Notes under the pieces: generated by a model
What the model was told of the DNA's origin: nothing
What the model saw: the letters and a program-made list of their open reading frames with translations, nothing else
Databases searched by the model: none
Part shown: piece by piece, positions 1 to 10,626 of the stretch
Numbering within the stretch: the stretch's first letter is position 1
Layout of the letters: each line of letters opens with the position of its first letter
DNA from: Halichondria panicea
Lineage: Eukaryota > Porifera > Demospongiae > Suberitida > Halichondriidae
Assembly (NCBI RefSeq): GCF_963675165.1
Contig: NC_087392.1
Location: forward strand, 62,001-126,000
Reading direction: 5' to 3'
DNA length: 64,000 nt
Position numbers and translations under genes: made by a program

Positions 1-1132
1 CTAAAGTTATGGCCGTTGAAAATGCTCTATTTTGATAGTACAATTGGCTCAGTAGTTACTACACACACACAACGTAAGGTACCATGGGTTGACGGGGGAG
101 TGGGCATGTGGAGGGGGGAGGGGACTGTCCCCTTGAGATATGAGCACACTTGAAGACTTCTGTTTCGTCACCTCCTGTATAGGGACATCATGACAACGTG
201 GTAACCATGGAAATGCGCTTACCTGTTGTGTGTGTTCCTCCTCTCTTGCCATGATCTCCCGGAGACTCTTACTACTGCTGAGTCAGCAATATTCAACACC
301 ATACCATACATATAATATTATAGTACTCACTTCGATGAGAGGGGTTCCCCCCACACTGCCGCCCCCTCCACTGATGAGAGGGGCTTTCCCCACACTTCCG
401 CCCCCTCAACTGATGGACTCTCATTGAACCTCCAGGCTAGTCTAGTGCGAACACCTCGCTCCTTCAACACACACTTCCTAGACTTCTGATTGGACGATTG
501 TGGAGTATTGTTGGCCTTCTGATTGGACGATTGTGGAGTACCGTTGGCCTTAATCTGATTGGACGATTGTGGGGTAGTTTTGGCACTTTGATTGGATGCT
601 ATTGGAGTTGTCTGACTGGCCGCTTGAGGAGGGGGTGTGGCCAGGTGTAAAGGAGGGGGTGTGGTCAGGTGTGGAGGAGGGGGTGTGGCCAAGTGTGGAG
701 GTGGGGACTCCACTCTCTTGTTCTCACTCTGACTGCCCTTACGTCGTCTCTTCTTACGACCTCCTGAGCTCCGAGGCTCACTGATTGGTCCCCTGTGATG
801 AGGGGTGTGGTTAAGGGGCGCAGTCATAATATAGGGGGACTCACTGTTCCTTGGGTTCTTCATTGACCTTTGACCCATCGTCCTCCAGGAAGTAGCTATC
901 TGGGAGGCTATCCAATGGTGGCTCTGTATAACCAGCGTCCCTGTGTGTACAGTATAACACACACACAAGTGCTCACCTGATAACTTGATAGCTCTCTTGG
1001 TTACACATGGAGCCTGTGTGAGGGAATGAGCAGTAGCTTACAATATGATCACTAACCATGCTCTGATAAGCAGAGGAGAGGGCGTCCAGTAAAGTGTGAT
1101 CCAACCCATCCAATAGTCTGGGGGGGGCACAT

Positions 1133-1205
<73 letters not shown>

Positions 1206-4200
1206 GTGCCTCCAGGAGAGCTGCTGCATTGACACAGATGAACTGAAGACAGGAGCTCTTGAGTTGAGAGGCAGAGTAGGTGTCTGCTATCTCCAGTAGC
1301 TCAGGAACATTCCTCAGGGTCACTACACACACAGACAGTGGAGGGGGCGGTTGTGTGGGTGTGGCTTACGTGAGGAGGAGAGGGAGAGTTGACAGAGATC
1401 CTTCAGTCTGAAGAGGAGCAGTTGGTCTGCCACTATCAACACCCTCACCAGCCACTTCACACAATCATTATCTACACACACACTACAATGCATTATCAGG
1501 AGTGTCAATACTCACTCTCTATTGATGGGCAAGTGTCAGAGTATATGAACTGCAGGATAGCTTTGAGTACCTCTTCCTCCACTGGTAACTGTAGACTCTC
1601 CACTCCATCACAAGACTACACACACACACACAGTGATGGAGACCACAAGAGAAGGAGACCTCACCTCACTCCAACCCATGAGCAACATACTCCTAAAGTA
1701 GTCTGAGCGAGCCACTAACACACAGCGGTGACACGGGTGGGTGGAGCCTTCCTCGCTCACCAGGACAAGGTCAGAGTACAAGGGGGAGGGACTAAGACGA
1801 GGTATATGACAGTGTAGTAGGTGAGGCTTGTTGAGAAGTCTACCACCACTCAGCAGTTCCTTAATACTGCAAGGAAGGAGTCAGAATACTCTGTGTGTGT
1901 GTGAAGTGTACCTTGTGTGTGAAGTGTACCTTGTGTGTGAAGTGTACCTTAATTGTGTGTGGAGCTAGTGTACCTTGTGCCTTGTGTGTGGAGTGTACCT
2001 TGTGTGTAAGTGCTCCAGGCCAAACTGACTGGCCAGAGTTAGTAGTGCCTTGAGGTCAGCTCTGGTGTCTACCAGCTGTAGCGTACATGCCACACCCCTC
2101 TCTGGCTGTAGTGGGGGTTTCCCCTTCTTCCTGGGCGTGCTCACACGAACAGGGGCCTGTGCACAAGAGAGAGAGACTAACACACACACACACAAACTGT
2201 ATATGTCAGCTGACCTGTAGCTCGTCCATCATTGCTGACTTATGAGGTTGAGTGAAGGTATCGTAGAGATCAGTGAGGTCGTCTTCATTGAAGGAGGTGT
2301 CAGGAGTAGCCTCATCACTCAGAGCAGGGCTGGCTAGTGTAGGGGTGTCGAGTGGGACTAGTGTAGGGGGGTGTAGTTGGAGGTGACTACCATACAGATA
2401 GCGTAGGAAGGCCTTCACGATGACTGTCTGATGACATGAGAGGGACAGGAGGTGATCACTGGCTACCAGGGAAGCTGCCTTGGAACTAACAGAGCCAACA
2501 ATGACGCGATGGCAACGAAATATCTGCCCTCCAGCCTAGGGACAAATGATGAGTCACCTCAGAAAAAATTGAGAGGGGGACCCACCTTGATCTCCAAGTC
2601 AGCCACAGAGTGGGAGAGAGTGTCGAGGAGCTCAACCAGGTCCTCCACCAGAGTGCCAGGGGATACTGTCGGCTGGTGTGGAGATCTGAGGGGACTCAGT
2701 TAATGCATGAGATCCACTAATAGCCACACACACACACACACACGTTCGATATAAACAGCGTTATTAAAAAGAGCATCTTTTTCGTTCCGTTGGTTAATTT
2801 TATGATTTTCTGAAAGCTTAGAGAGAGGCATTTCAAATTATGTGTTAAAATCAAATTTTTGGCCTGTTTTTGACACAATACCATGGGCCAAATACCATGG
2901 TTTTTTTTCGAAAATAAGAAATTATGGCCCATTTTAAATTTGTGATTTGAGCATATCATCTGATAGAGCTCCTTCTAAGCTTTCATAAAATCATAAAATC
3001 GTTGAATTTGGACCATCAGAACTCTAGTTACAGAGCGGACTGGCTAGTACCTGTACAGTTCCTGTGTGAAGGTGAAGTTGTTGGACTTGAAGTCAGTGAA
3101 GATAGCTCTGGCATTGTGTAGTCCAGGCAATCTCTCAAGTGAGAGTGGTCCCTTAGAGAGTGCAGCCAGGCCACTCAACACCTCCCCCTGTCCTGGAGGT
3201 CACATGACATATAGCGGGTGAGGGGGCGGGGACTATAACTCACTGGATACTATAGAGAGATGACGACCAAGTGAGAACTGCAACACTACAGAGAGAGAGA
3301 GTGTGGTAGGGGACTAGTACACACAACGTTACAGAGAGAGAGAGTGTGGTAGGGAACTAGTACACACAGTCAGTGTCTAGTTGGTAGGTACCTTTGAGTC
3401 TGGCCAGTCCGGGCAGGAGGATGGGGGTGTGGCCTCGTACTGTAGGTAACCACACCCACAAGTCATGTGATGAATCCAATAACAACACTTTTGGTGCTTC
3501 TGTCTCCACCTTCCTTATATGGTCAAGATCATTCAGACTAGCACACACACTGAACTGTCGACAAGGTCTGCTCTCCAGAAACCCACACCTACACAATGGT
3601 TCCGTTGATCCAATAACGTTCATTTTATGATTTTCTGAAAGCTTAGAGAGAGGCCTTTCAGATAATGTGTTAAAATTAAATTCAGAAAATCATTGAATTT
3701 GAATCAATTACTGTTGCAAGGTGAACCTTTTTGCAGTGGCCTTACTGGGAAACTTTTTTCATATTTTGAACGGCACTTTTGTGGCCATCACTTGAACTTT
3801 CTGGCACATTTCTTGTATAGGTGTTCTCACCGTATTGTCTTGATGGTGTATGCTGTACACACAAACACACGCCCTCTTCTAGTGAGCACAGCTGTAGCAG
3901 CATCACTAGCTGATAGTTGAGTGATGACATCATCACAGTCCAGGCCCACACCTGGTATCTGGTAGGGACTATAGTGTGATTAGAGTGACCCATTCCCACC
4001 ACTCACAGCTCTGGGTGATATCTGAGTATCATAGTTCCTCTCATAGCCCAGTTGGCCGTGGTTCTTGCCCATAGTGAACACCTCCGTGTGTGTAGCTAGC
4101 GCTGTGTGATAACGACCTGCCCCCACTAACATCACAGCCTTTGCTTTGAGTGACTTGATCTGCATGAAGTGAGCTACAATGGTGGGAGGGGGGAGGAGGG

Positions 4201-5514
4201 GGGATTGCTTACATGTTTAGGTAGCAGTGCTGATGATGGTGCAGTGGAGGGGTTGGATCCGAGGCCTAACTGATGAGCATCATTCAAACCACACGTGTAC
4301 ACAGACCCACTGCTCAGGGGGGGGTCTCAATAATAGCAGCCACTGATTGTAAGGCTCACCTTTTGGTTAGGATGACAGTATGGTTCCTAGCTGCAGCCAC
4401 ACCCACAGCCACACCCTCTACAGTCCTCACAACACACGGAGTCTGCAACACAAGAGCCCCTCCATTTTTTTAGGTCAAAATTATAATTTCTATTTTAATA
4501 CACACACACACAGAGCCTCACCACTAGACTGTGCTCTGAGCCCCCCTCCCCACACATACACACACAGAGGCTCACCACTAGACTGTGCTCTGAGCCCCCC
4601 CCCCCCACACACACACACAGAGGCTCACCACTAGACTTTGCTCTGAGCCATGTCCCAGACGTCCACCTAGACCATGACCACATGTCAGCACACGCCCACA
4701 CTCACTCAGGAACACACTGTGGAACTTGCAGAGGACCACCTGCAGAGGAAGTGAGGGGGTGTATGGAGTGAGGGGGTGTATGAAGTGAGGGGTGTATGGA
4801 GTGAGGGGTGTATGGAGTGAGGGGGTGCATGGAGTGAGGGGGTGTATGGAGTGAGGGGGTGTATGAGGAGAGCTACCTGAGCAGGTGAGAGGTTGTCTGG
4901 TAGCTCCAGTCTCTGAGGTGTACTGCCTGAGAGGTCATGGCCTAGTGTAGTGTTGGTATTACTGCCCCAACTGTGGCCACTCACACCACCCACACCTGAG
5001 GGAGGGGGTCAATAAGAGGGAGGGGGGGTCACACTAACTAACGTACTCAGAGAGCTACTGAAGGTCTCCCTGTCCATATTGAGAATGGTGAGTGGTGTAG
5101 CGTTGTCATGGTCCCTCTGACGAAGGTCTCCTCCAGCCTACAGGGATATAGTACAGAGGTTATACCATCACCCCATACCTTGACCAGTAGTGCTGCTGTC
5201 CCTAGCTGGCCATAATAAACACTCCTGTGTAGAGCAGTCCATCGTGACTCCAGATCAGAGGTGTGTAGTTGAACCTTGTTATCCAGTAGCCATTGCACTA
5301 GTTGCAGATGACCCTTGGAGGCAGCCACATGGAGAGCAGTGCGACCGAGACTGTCTCTAATGTGCAGGTAGTTGCCACATAAGCAGCTGCAATGTTGGAG
5401 CAGCTTCAAGTTCCCCAGATAAGCCACTCCTAGGACTAGAGAAGCATGCGCCTCATAGGAACAATCTCGTGTGCAGTCCACACATACACTGCTCAGTCTA
5501 GAGCGCCTCGACAT
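1..5514 (-). CDS. IBTK: Inhibitor of Bruton tyrosine kinase homologue (IBTK), 3' end beyond window
   Basis: Multi-exon gene read right to left. The first exon (5514 to about 5180) starts MSRRSRLSSVC and encodes ankyrin repeats (GRTALHVAASKGHLQLVQWL). RCC1-type repeats follow (WGSNTNTTLGHDLSG near 4950; VLTCG near 4700; CGLNDAHQLGLG near 4290; VFTMGKNHGQLGYER near 4060). Two BTB regions come next (MKAFLRYLYGS near 2400; HPCHRCVLVARSDYFRSML near 1720; VLIVADQLLLFRLKDLC near 1420; ASQLKSSCLQFICVNAAALL near 1240). A basic, low-complexity tail with repeated TPQSSNQ units (about 870-440) and a conserved SLREIMAREEEHTQQ exon (about 272-223) complete the visible part. Order and motifs match animal IBTK, a CUL3 substrate adaptor; that function is family knowledge. 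Positions 1-222 are intron and the last coding exons lie off the left edge. Several introns hold tandem repeats and palindromic elements. Exact exon borders were only partly traced. Confidence 0.9.
1135..1204. repeat. (AC)35 microsatellite abutting an IBTK splice donor
   Basis: On the coding (minus) strand the exon ending LLEAR (GGAGGCACG) is followed directly by (GT)n, so the repeat itself supplies the donor GT. Confidence 0.9.
2750..3034. mobile_element. Palindromic intronic repeat (MITE-like), IBTK copy 1
   Basis: The left part has TTTTATGATTTTCTGAAAGC and the right part its inverted match (GCTTTCATAAAATCATAAAA). The centre has CCATGG palindromes. Outer flanks are near-complementary (GGTCC / GGACC). 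A second, truncated copy lies at about 3600-3790. No coding capacity was seen, so it would be a non-autonomous hairpin or foldback element. Confidence 0.75.
3600..3790. mobile_element. Truncated copy of the palindromic intronic repeat (IBTK)
   Basis: It carries the left arm (TTTATGATTTTCTGAAAGCTT, then GAGAGAGGCCTTTCAGATAAT) but most of the centre and right arm is missing. It is followed by CTTTTTGCAGTGGCCTTACT, also found after the PARP4 copy near 43510. Confidence 0.7.
4511..4650 (-). repeat. Three tandem copies of an exon end plus 5' splice site (IBTK)
   Basis: The stretch giving CTCAGAGCA.AGTCTAGTG|gtgag on the coding strand occurs three times (near 4620-4650, 4569-4598 and 4513-4542), separated by GT- and G-rich spacers. 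The first on the coding strand is the genuine exon end in an RCC1 repeat; the other two lie in the intron as copies. Confidence 0.8.
4739..4866. repeat. Minisatellite, about 18-bp GTGTATGGAGTGAGGGG units (IBTK intron)
   Basis: Seven imperfect copies of a G-rich 17-18 bp unit fill the short intron between two RCC1-repeat exons of IBTK. Confidence 0.85.
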
Positions 5515-5875
5515 GACACCACTAGCTCACTCCATCATCTAGGGGGACAGAATGGCTGTTTATAGGGCTAGGGTATGTGGACTAGTAGATATAGCGGTTT
5601 ATAGTATATAGCATGTATAGTGTGTGGGTGGCTGATTGCATACTAGCTGGACTGGTGTCTCTAACTCACCTACAGTAGTACACAGTAGTCATCAGTTGCA
5701 GTGGAAGGGACGGTGTATAGGGAGACACAAGTACCTGAGAAAATACTCATTTAAAACTCATTCACACCACACCCCTCAATATTTCTAGCGGCGTATAATC
5801 GAGGCTGCACAGCGCTGAAACAACGCATGCGCAGTATACTAACGGCTTCCTAAGGCAAAAACCGTAAACTTTAGG
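5515..5875. promoter_or_regulatory. Shared upstream region of IBTK (minus) and FN3 membrane gene (plus)
   Basis: Head-to-head interval of 361 bp with no ORF of note. It contains CGCATGCGCA at 5824-5833, an NRF1-like palindromic half, about 45 bp upstream of the plus-strand start. A bidirectional promoter is inferred. Confidence 0.45.
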
Positions 5876-7041
5876 ATGCAAAATTCGAACTGGTTTTTAG
5901 AAGAGATGACAGTGTCTTATTACTTGACTCTACTTGTTGTAACCTGCTTGTTGTGTAGGCTCAGTGCTGGCTATCCTTTCTCAGGTAAGAGAAACAATAT
6001 GACTTACCTATCATTCAAAACTATCCATACCTGACTGCTCACTGTAGGAGAGGACAAGCACTTCGATAAGGTAACTGTTGACATAAAAGATGTCACTAAC
6101 ACCACTGCTCTCATGGAGTGGGTGGTTCCACATGATCAAGGACAAGTTGACAGTTACACTGTAGGTGTCTCGTGCACATTGTATTCTTTATCTTGTCATC
6201 CTGCAGGTCTCTTGTACTACTTCAGAATCTCAGCCTCTGGAATTCCCTGCTTCTAATGAAGCCAAGCAGATGGCTCTCACTGACTTGATACCCAATACTG
6301 ACTATTCGTGTTCTCTATTGGCCAATGACAAGACAAGATGGAAAAACATCCTGGACCCGATCCACTTCACCACCCTCAATACTACCAAAGGTGAACTCTC
6401 TATCATAATGCACTAGTATAAGTGTTTGTTGCAGGCTCAGTTGCCAAGTCATCAGTGACCACTAAAAATAGGACCCTACTCTTGCTGAGTATTCTACTGC
6501 CAATCTTTCTGCTAACAGTCTGCATAGGAGGCTGTGTCCTTACCATACTGGAAGTGAAGAAGAAGAAAATTGATGAGAACAAAAAGTAACTTAACTTGTT
6601 TTTTTCATATATATACTGGAGTGTTGTCATATTAATTCACGCAGACCTATGAGTTATAAGTCTGTGAGTTATAGAGGACAAGGGTCCAATCCAGACACAC
6701 TAAAGAAGGATTACAAGAAGCTTTGGCAAGACATGCGCACCAAGTATAAGCGACCAGAACTACAGACTCCCTCAAACACAAAATCCAACAATCAAGTTCT
6801 GTTTGATAAGAGCCCCGAACCAAATTCCCACCACAACCCAGTGCTACAAGACAACGAAGCTGAGGCTGAGATACTGATATCACCTCTGATGCCATTAACT
6901 CTTTTAGATCTCTCTACTTCTCTGTTGCCTAGTATGCAAACACAGTTGATAGAAGACTACTCCAAGCTGGACCACAACATGACACTGGACAATGTACAGC
7001 TCCCGTTCCCACCTCCTAGTGAGGATGACATTATCGTCTAG
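5876..7041 (+). CDS. Small single-pass membrane protein with one FN3-like domain
   Basis: Five exons fit exactly: 5876-5984, 6048-6160, 6207-6390, 6435-6585 and 6645-7041. All introns are GT-AG and 44-63 bp, giving 317 residues. An ATG at 5906 is an alternative start that puts a typical signal peptide (LTLLVVTCLLCRLSAG) nearer the N-terminus. An FN3-like domain follows (VTVDIKDVTNTTALMEWVVP through LTDLIPNTDYSC to IHFTTL). Next come a Ser/Thr/Asn stalk, a transmembrane helix (TLLLLSILLPIFLLTVC) and a basic stop-transfer (KKKK). The cytoplasmic tail of about 130 residues is rich in Pro, Ser and Asn and ends PPPSEDDIIV. I do not recognise the family; a cell-surface receptor or adhesion role is inference. 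The ending IIV could be a PDZ ligand. Confidence 0.75.
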
Positions 7042-7188
7042 TACATTCAAGAAATCACATTAAAATCACATTTGTTGCATATCATTATTATTTTTATGGT
7101 CAAGTTATGATTCGTATAATTATATCATTGGTGTACGTACATACAGTTCAAATCACAACAGCTATAATTATAATTAAATGTAATAAAA

Positions 7189-8709
7189 CTAAAGTGGTTC
7201 TAGATTGATCTTGATACCATTCTTGCTTCGTAACACAACTTTAGGGGCTGTCTCAACTTTGTGTCCTTGTACTAGCGATAACTTGAATCTGTTTAGAATG
7301 GAGGCAATCACAATCCTCTCTTCATTCAGAGCAAAGTTCTGTCCAATGCAGTTTCGCTGACCACCAGAAAATGGAATGTAGGCATAGGGGTCACGACCCT
7401 CGCAGTTGCTGGGATGGAAACGAAGAGGGTCATATTCATCAGGATTCTCCCAAGTTTCCGGGTGGCGATGGATCTGTCGTATACCAATGCCAAAGTTCAT
7501 CCCCTTGGGAATGATATGGCCGTCCAGTATCATTTCCTCCGTTGCTTTTCTGAATATAAAGAAGACAGGAGGGTAGAGTCTCATGGCCTCCTTGATGGCC
7601 CACTGAGTGTACTTGAGCTCTTTAAGATCATCATAGTCAAGGGTGTCTCGTCCCTGAAGCACACTCCTCACCTCCTCACGTACTTTCTCCTGGGCCTCAG
7701 GATGCTTTGCTAGACAGTACAGGGTCCAGCACATCCCACTGGTCGTCGTGTCATGGCCCTCAAACATGAATGTGTCCACTTCATCTTGAATCTCTTGATC
7801 GGTGAGGCCATTGCCATCCTCGTCTCTAGCTATGAGCAGAACGTCCAGGAAATCCAGGTACTTCCCCTTCTTTCTAGTCCGCAGCTCACTCTCTGAGAAG
7901 CCAGTTTTGCCCACTTCCAACTCTTCCTTTCTCTTTTGTACAACCATTCTCGAGTGACTGTGCACAAACTGACAAAGTTTGTTGTACTTGCGTCCAGTGG
8001 GTGTCAAGTTGAATAGCCAGTCAATTCTGCCAACCAAAGTAACGAATCTCTCTGTGGTCAGTTCTACTAGCTCTTGAACCGCCTCAATATATGGATGGCT
8101 TTGTGTAGTGTCTTGACAATTGCTGGAGAAACTGAAAGAGCACTGAAGGATGATATCCAGTGAGAGCAAACTAATGCTATTAAAAAGTTCAATTTGTTTA
8201 TTTTTATCCATCAATGCTGTCCACTTGTCAAGTAATTCCTTAACACAATTGTTGTACACAGGCACATAAGGCTTGAGGATTTCGTAGTGAAAAGCTGGAG
8301 TTAGCAAACGACGATTTCTGGCCCATTTTGATCCTTTGGATATAAGAAGTCCATCGCCAAGCCAAGGTTTGAACAAACGATACTCGGCAGCGTTCTTAGG
8401 TTGCTTGAGCACCTTCCCTGCAAGACTGCAATGATAAATGTCGATGGACGGTTGGAATGGACCGATCCATGTTCTAACCATTTTCCAGCGCTTTTCTTTC
8501 ACGGCATATTTCATAACTTTGTGATATTCCTCTTCAGATTCCAACATCTTTCGTACGTCAAGTAAGTTTCCAAACAGCCAATGTGCTGGAAGTCCTGGGA
8601 TGTTTCTAACTGCCTTCCAATGAACATAGTATCGAAACAGACGACCTGGAACATTGAAGATGAACAATCCGACCAGTAAGAGTGCAGAAATCACAAGCAA
8701 AGGCTCCAT
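7189..8709 (-). CDS. Cytochrome P450, CYP4-like (copy A), intronless
   Basis: A single 506-residue ORF with an N-terminal membrane anchor (LLVISALLLVGLFIFNVP). It has the CYP4-type I-helix (DTFMFEGHDTTTSG), the K-helix ExxR (KEAMRLYPP) and the heme loop PFSGGQRNCIG, whose cysteine binds heme. By family these are ER monooxygenases acting on fatty acids or eicosanoids; the substrate here is unknown. A paralogue lies immediately upstream in the same orientation. The C-terminal half is nearly identical to that paralogue while the N-terminal half is not. The absence of introns is unlike the surrounding genes. It is tail-to-tail with the FN3 membrane gene (147 bp apart). Confidence 0.93.
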   Translation of the reverse strand: MEPLLVISALLLVGLFIFNVPGRLFRYYVHWKAVRNIPGLPAHWLFGNLLDVRKMLESEEEYHKVMKYAVKEKRWKMVRTWIGPFQPSIDIYHCSLAGKVLKQPKNAAEYRLFKPWLGDGLLISKGSKWARNRRLLTPAFHYEILKPYVPVYNNCVKELLDKWTALMDKNKQIELFNSISLLSLDIILQCSFSFSSNCQDTTQSHPYIEAVQELVELTTERFVTLVGRIDWLFNLTPTGRKYNKLCQFVHSHSRMVVQKRKEELEVGKTGFSESELRTRKKGKYLDFLDVLLIARDEDGNGLTDQEIQDEVDTFMFEGHDTTTSGMCWTLYCLAKHPEAQEKVREEVRSVLQGRDTLDYDDLKELKYTQWAIKEAMRLYPPVFFIFRKATEEMILDGHIIPKGMNFGIGIRQIHRHPETWENPDEYDPLRFHPSNCEGRDPYAYIPFSGGQRNCIGQNFALNEERIVIASILNRFKLSLVQGHKVETAPKVVLRSKNGIKINLEPL

Positions 8710-8886
8710 GTTTTAGCTCAGCTATAATTAATTATTATTTTGCCATTCAGCAGCCCCTCCCCTTTAGGCTTACCTTAGGGGAGGACTACTACTACTGCAA
8801 TTTATAAGAATAAGAATCAAATTTTCAGTGTTCCAACAAAAATATAATATAAACTCTAGAGCTAGAAGAATGGAATACATCACACA

Positions 8887-10422
8887 TTACAATGCAGACT
8901 CAATGTTCACTAAAATATCATTCTTGCTTCGTAACACAACTTTAGGAACAGTCTCAACTTTGTGTCCTTGTACTAGCGATAACTTGAATCTATTTACAAT
9001 GGAGGCAGTCACAATCCTCTCTTCATTCAGAGCAAAGTTCTGTCCAATGCAGTTTCGCTGACCACCAGAGAATGGAATGTAGGCATAGGGGTCACGACCC
9101 TCGCAGTTGCTGGGATGGAAACGAAGAGGGTCATACTCATCAGGATTATCCCAAGTGTCCGGGTGGCGATGGATCTGTCGTATGGACAGGCCAACAGTCA
9201 TACCTTTAGGAATCTCGTGGCCATCCAGAACAAGGTTTCCATCAGATTGGCGGAATATAAAGAAGACAGGAGGGTAGAGTCTCATGGCCTCCTTGATGGC
9301 CCACTGAGTGTACTTGAGCTCTTTAAGATCATCATAGTCGAGGGTGTCTCGTCCCTGAAGCACACTCCTCACCTCCTCACGCACTTTCTCCTGTGCCTCA
9401 GGATGCTTTGCTAGACAGTACAGGGTCCAGCACATTCCACTGGTCGTCGTGTCATGGCCTTCAAACATGAACGTGTCTACTTCATCTCTAATCTCGAGGT
9501 CAGTCAGTCCCTCTCCAGTCTCATCTTCAGCAGTGAGTAGAATGTCGAGAAAATCTAAATGTCTCTTTTGTCGTGTTTTAGCTAACAGTTCTTCTCGTTT
9601 CAACACTTTCTCTCCTGAATCAAGGCCCAGAAACTCCTTTCTTTCCTTTATAACCCCCTCAGAGTATTGATGAGCTTTGTTGCAGGCATCACGGAATTGT
9701 CTCCCCTCAGACGTGAGGTAGTACAGTATATCAATCCTCTTGAGTGGTGATGTGAATCGTGTTGCAGTCAGTTCAACAAGGTCTTGTACTGTTCTAATGT
9801 ACGGGTGAGCAGTGGTGGCAGTTTGACAGTTACTCTGAAAGCTAAACGCACATTGCATTATCACGTCCAGTGAGAGCAGCCCGATTGAATCGAAGAGCTT
9901 CACCGACTGACCACCTTCAGCCGGTGAAACACTCCACTTGTCCAATAGTACCTCTGTACAGTCGTTGTAGATACCCACATAGCCTTTGAGGATATCGTAA
10001 TGGAAAGCTGGAGTGAGGAGGCGACGATTCCTGAACCATTTGCTCCCTCCAGAGATGAGAAGTCCATCCCCTAGCCATGGCTTGATGAGACCATACACCT
10101 CACTATCCTTGGAGGCCTTGAGCACAGGACCGACAAGAGAGCAATGCTGAATAGCAACCATCGGAAAGAATGGGCCCAGCCAACTCCTAGTCAACTTGTG
10201 CTTGTTCTGAAATATGAAGTTAGTCCATTTCTTGGTAGTTTCTTCATCCAGATTGATTTGATGTAGGTTTCCCCATAGCCAGTGTGTTGGCCATCCAGGC
10301 AGCGCCCTCACTGCATTGCACTGTATGTAATAGCCATAGAGCGCTGGTGGGAGCTTTAGAAGGAGCACTGCAATCACGAGAGTGGCTGCAGCTACACACA
10401 ACAGGGACACAACATACTCCAT
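8887..10422 (-). CDS. Cytochrome P450, CYP4-like (copy B), intronless
   Basis: A single 511-residue ORF starting MEYVVSLLCVAAATLVIAV, an ER signal anchor. It carries the same motifs as copy A: DTFMFEGHDTTTSG, KEAMRLYPP, and PFSGGQRNCIG as the heme-thiolate loop. It differs from copy A in the N-terminal substrate-recognition half and in a short block before the heme region (QSDGNLVLDGHEIPKG against KATEEMILDGHIIPKG). The two are a tandem duplication with a 177-bp gap. The start is the only ATG ahead of the membrane anchor. Confidence 0.93.
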   Translation of the reverse strand: MEYVVSLLCVAAATLVIAVLLLKLPPALYGYYIQCNAVRALPGWPTHWLWGNLHQINLDEETTKKWTNFIFQNKHKLTRSWLGPFFPMVAIQHCSLVGPVLKASKDSEVYGLIKPWLGDGLLISGGSKWFRNRRLLTPAFHYDILKGYVGIYNDCTEVLLDKWSVSPAEGGQSVKLFDSIGLLSLDVIMQCAFSFQSNCQTATTAHPYIRTVQDLVELTATRFTSPLKRIDILYYLTSEGRQFRDACNKAHQYSEGVIKERKEFLGLDSGEKVLKREELLAKTRQKRHLDFLDILLTAEDETGEGLTDLEIRDEVDTFMFEGHDTTTSGMCWTLYCLAKHPEAQEKVREEVRSVLQGRDTLDYDDLKELKYTQWAIKEAMRLYPPVFFIFRQSDGNLVLDGHEIPKGMTVGLSIRQIHRHPDTWDNPDEYDPLRFHPSNCEGRDPYAYIPFSGGQRNCIGQNFALNEERIVTASIVNRFKLSLVQGHKVETVPKVVLRSKNDILVNIESAL

Positions 10423-10626
10423 ACTTTACTGAACTTTCAGCTAGCTTGTAATTTATATGTTTACCTTGATGTCACATGACCACAAAGTACATGCAACTTG
10501 AGCACCCACCCACGCAATTGCCAATTGGTTGTTTTTTGACATTGCAGAATAATTATTAAAATCACCAGGCAACACAGCACTAGATTCTACACATAAAATA
10601 CTACACAAACACAAATATCGACACTG

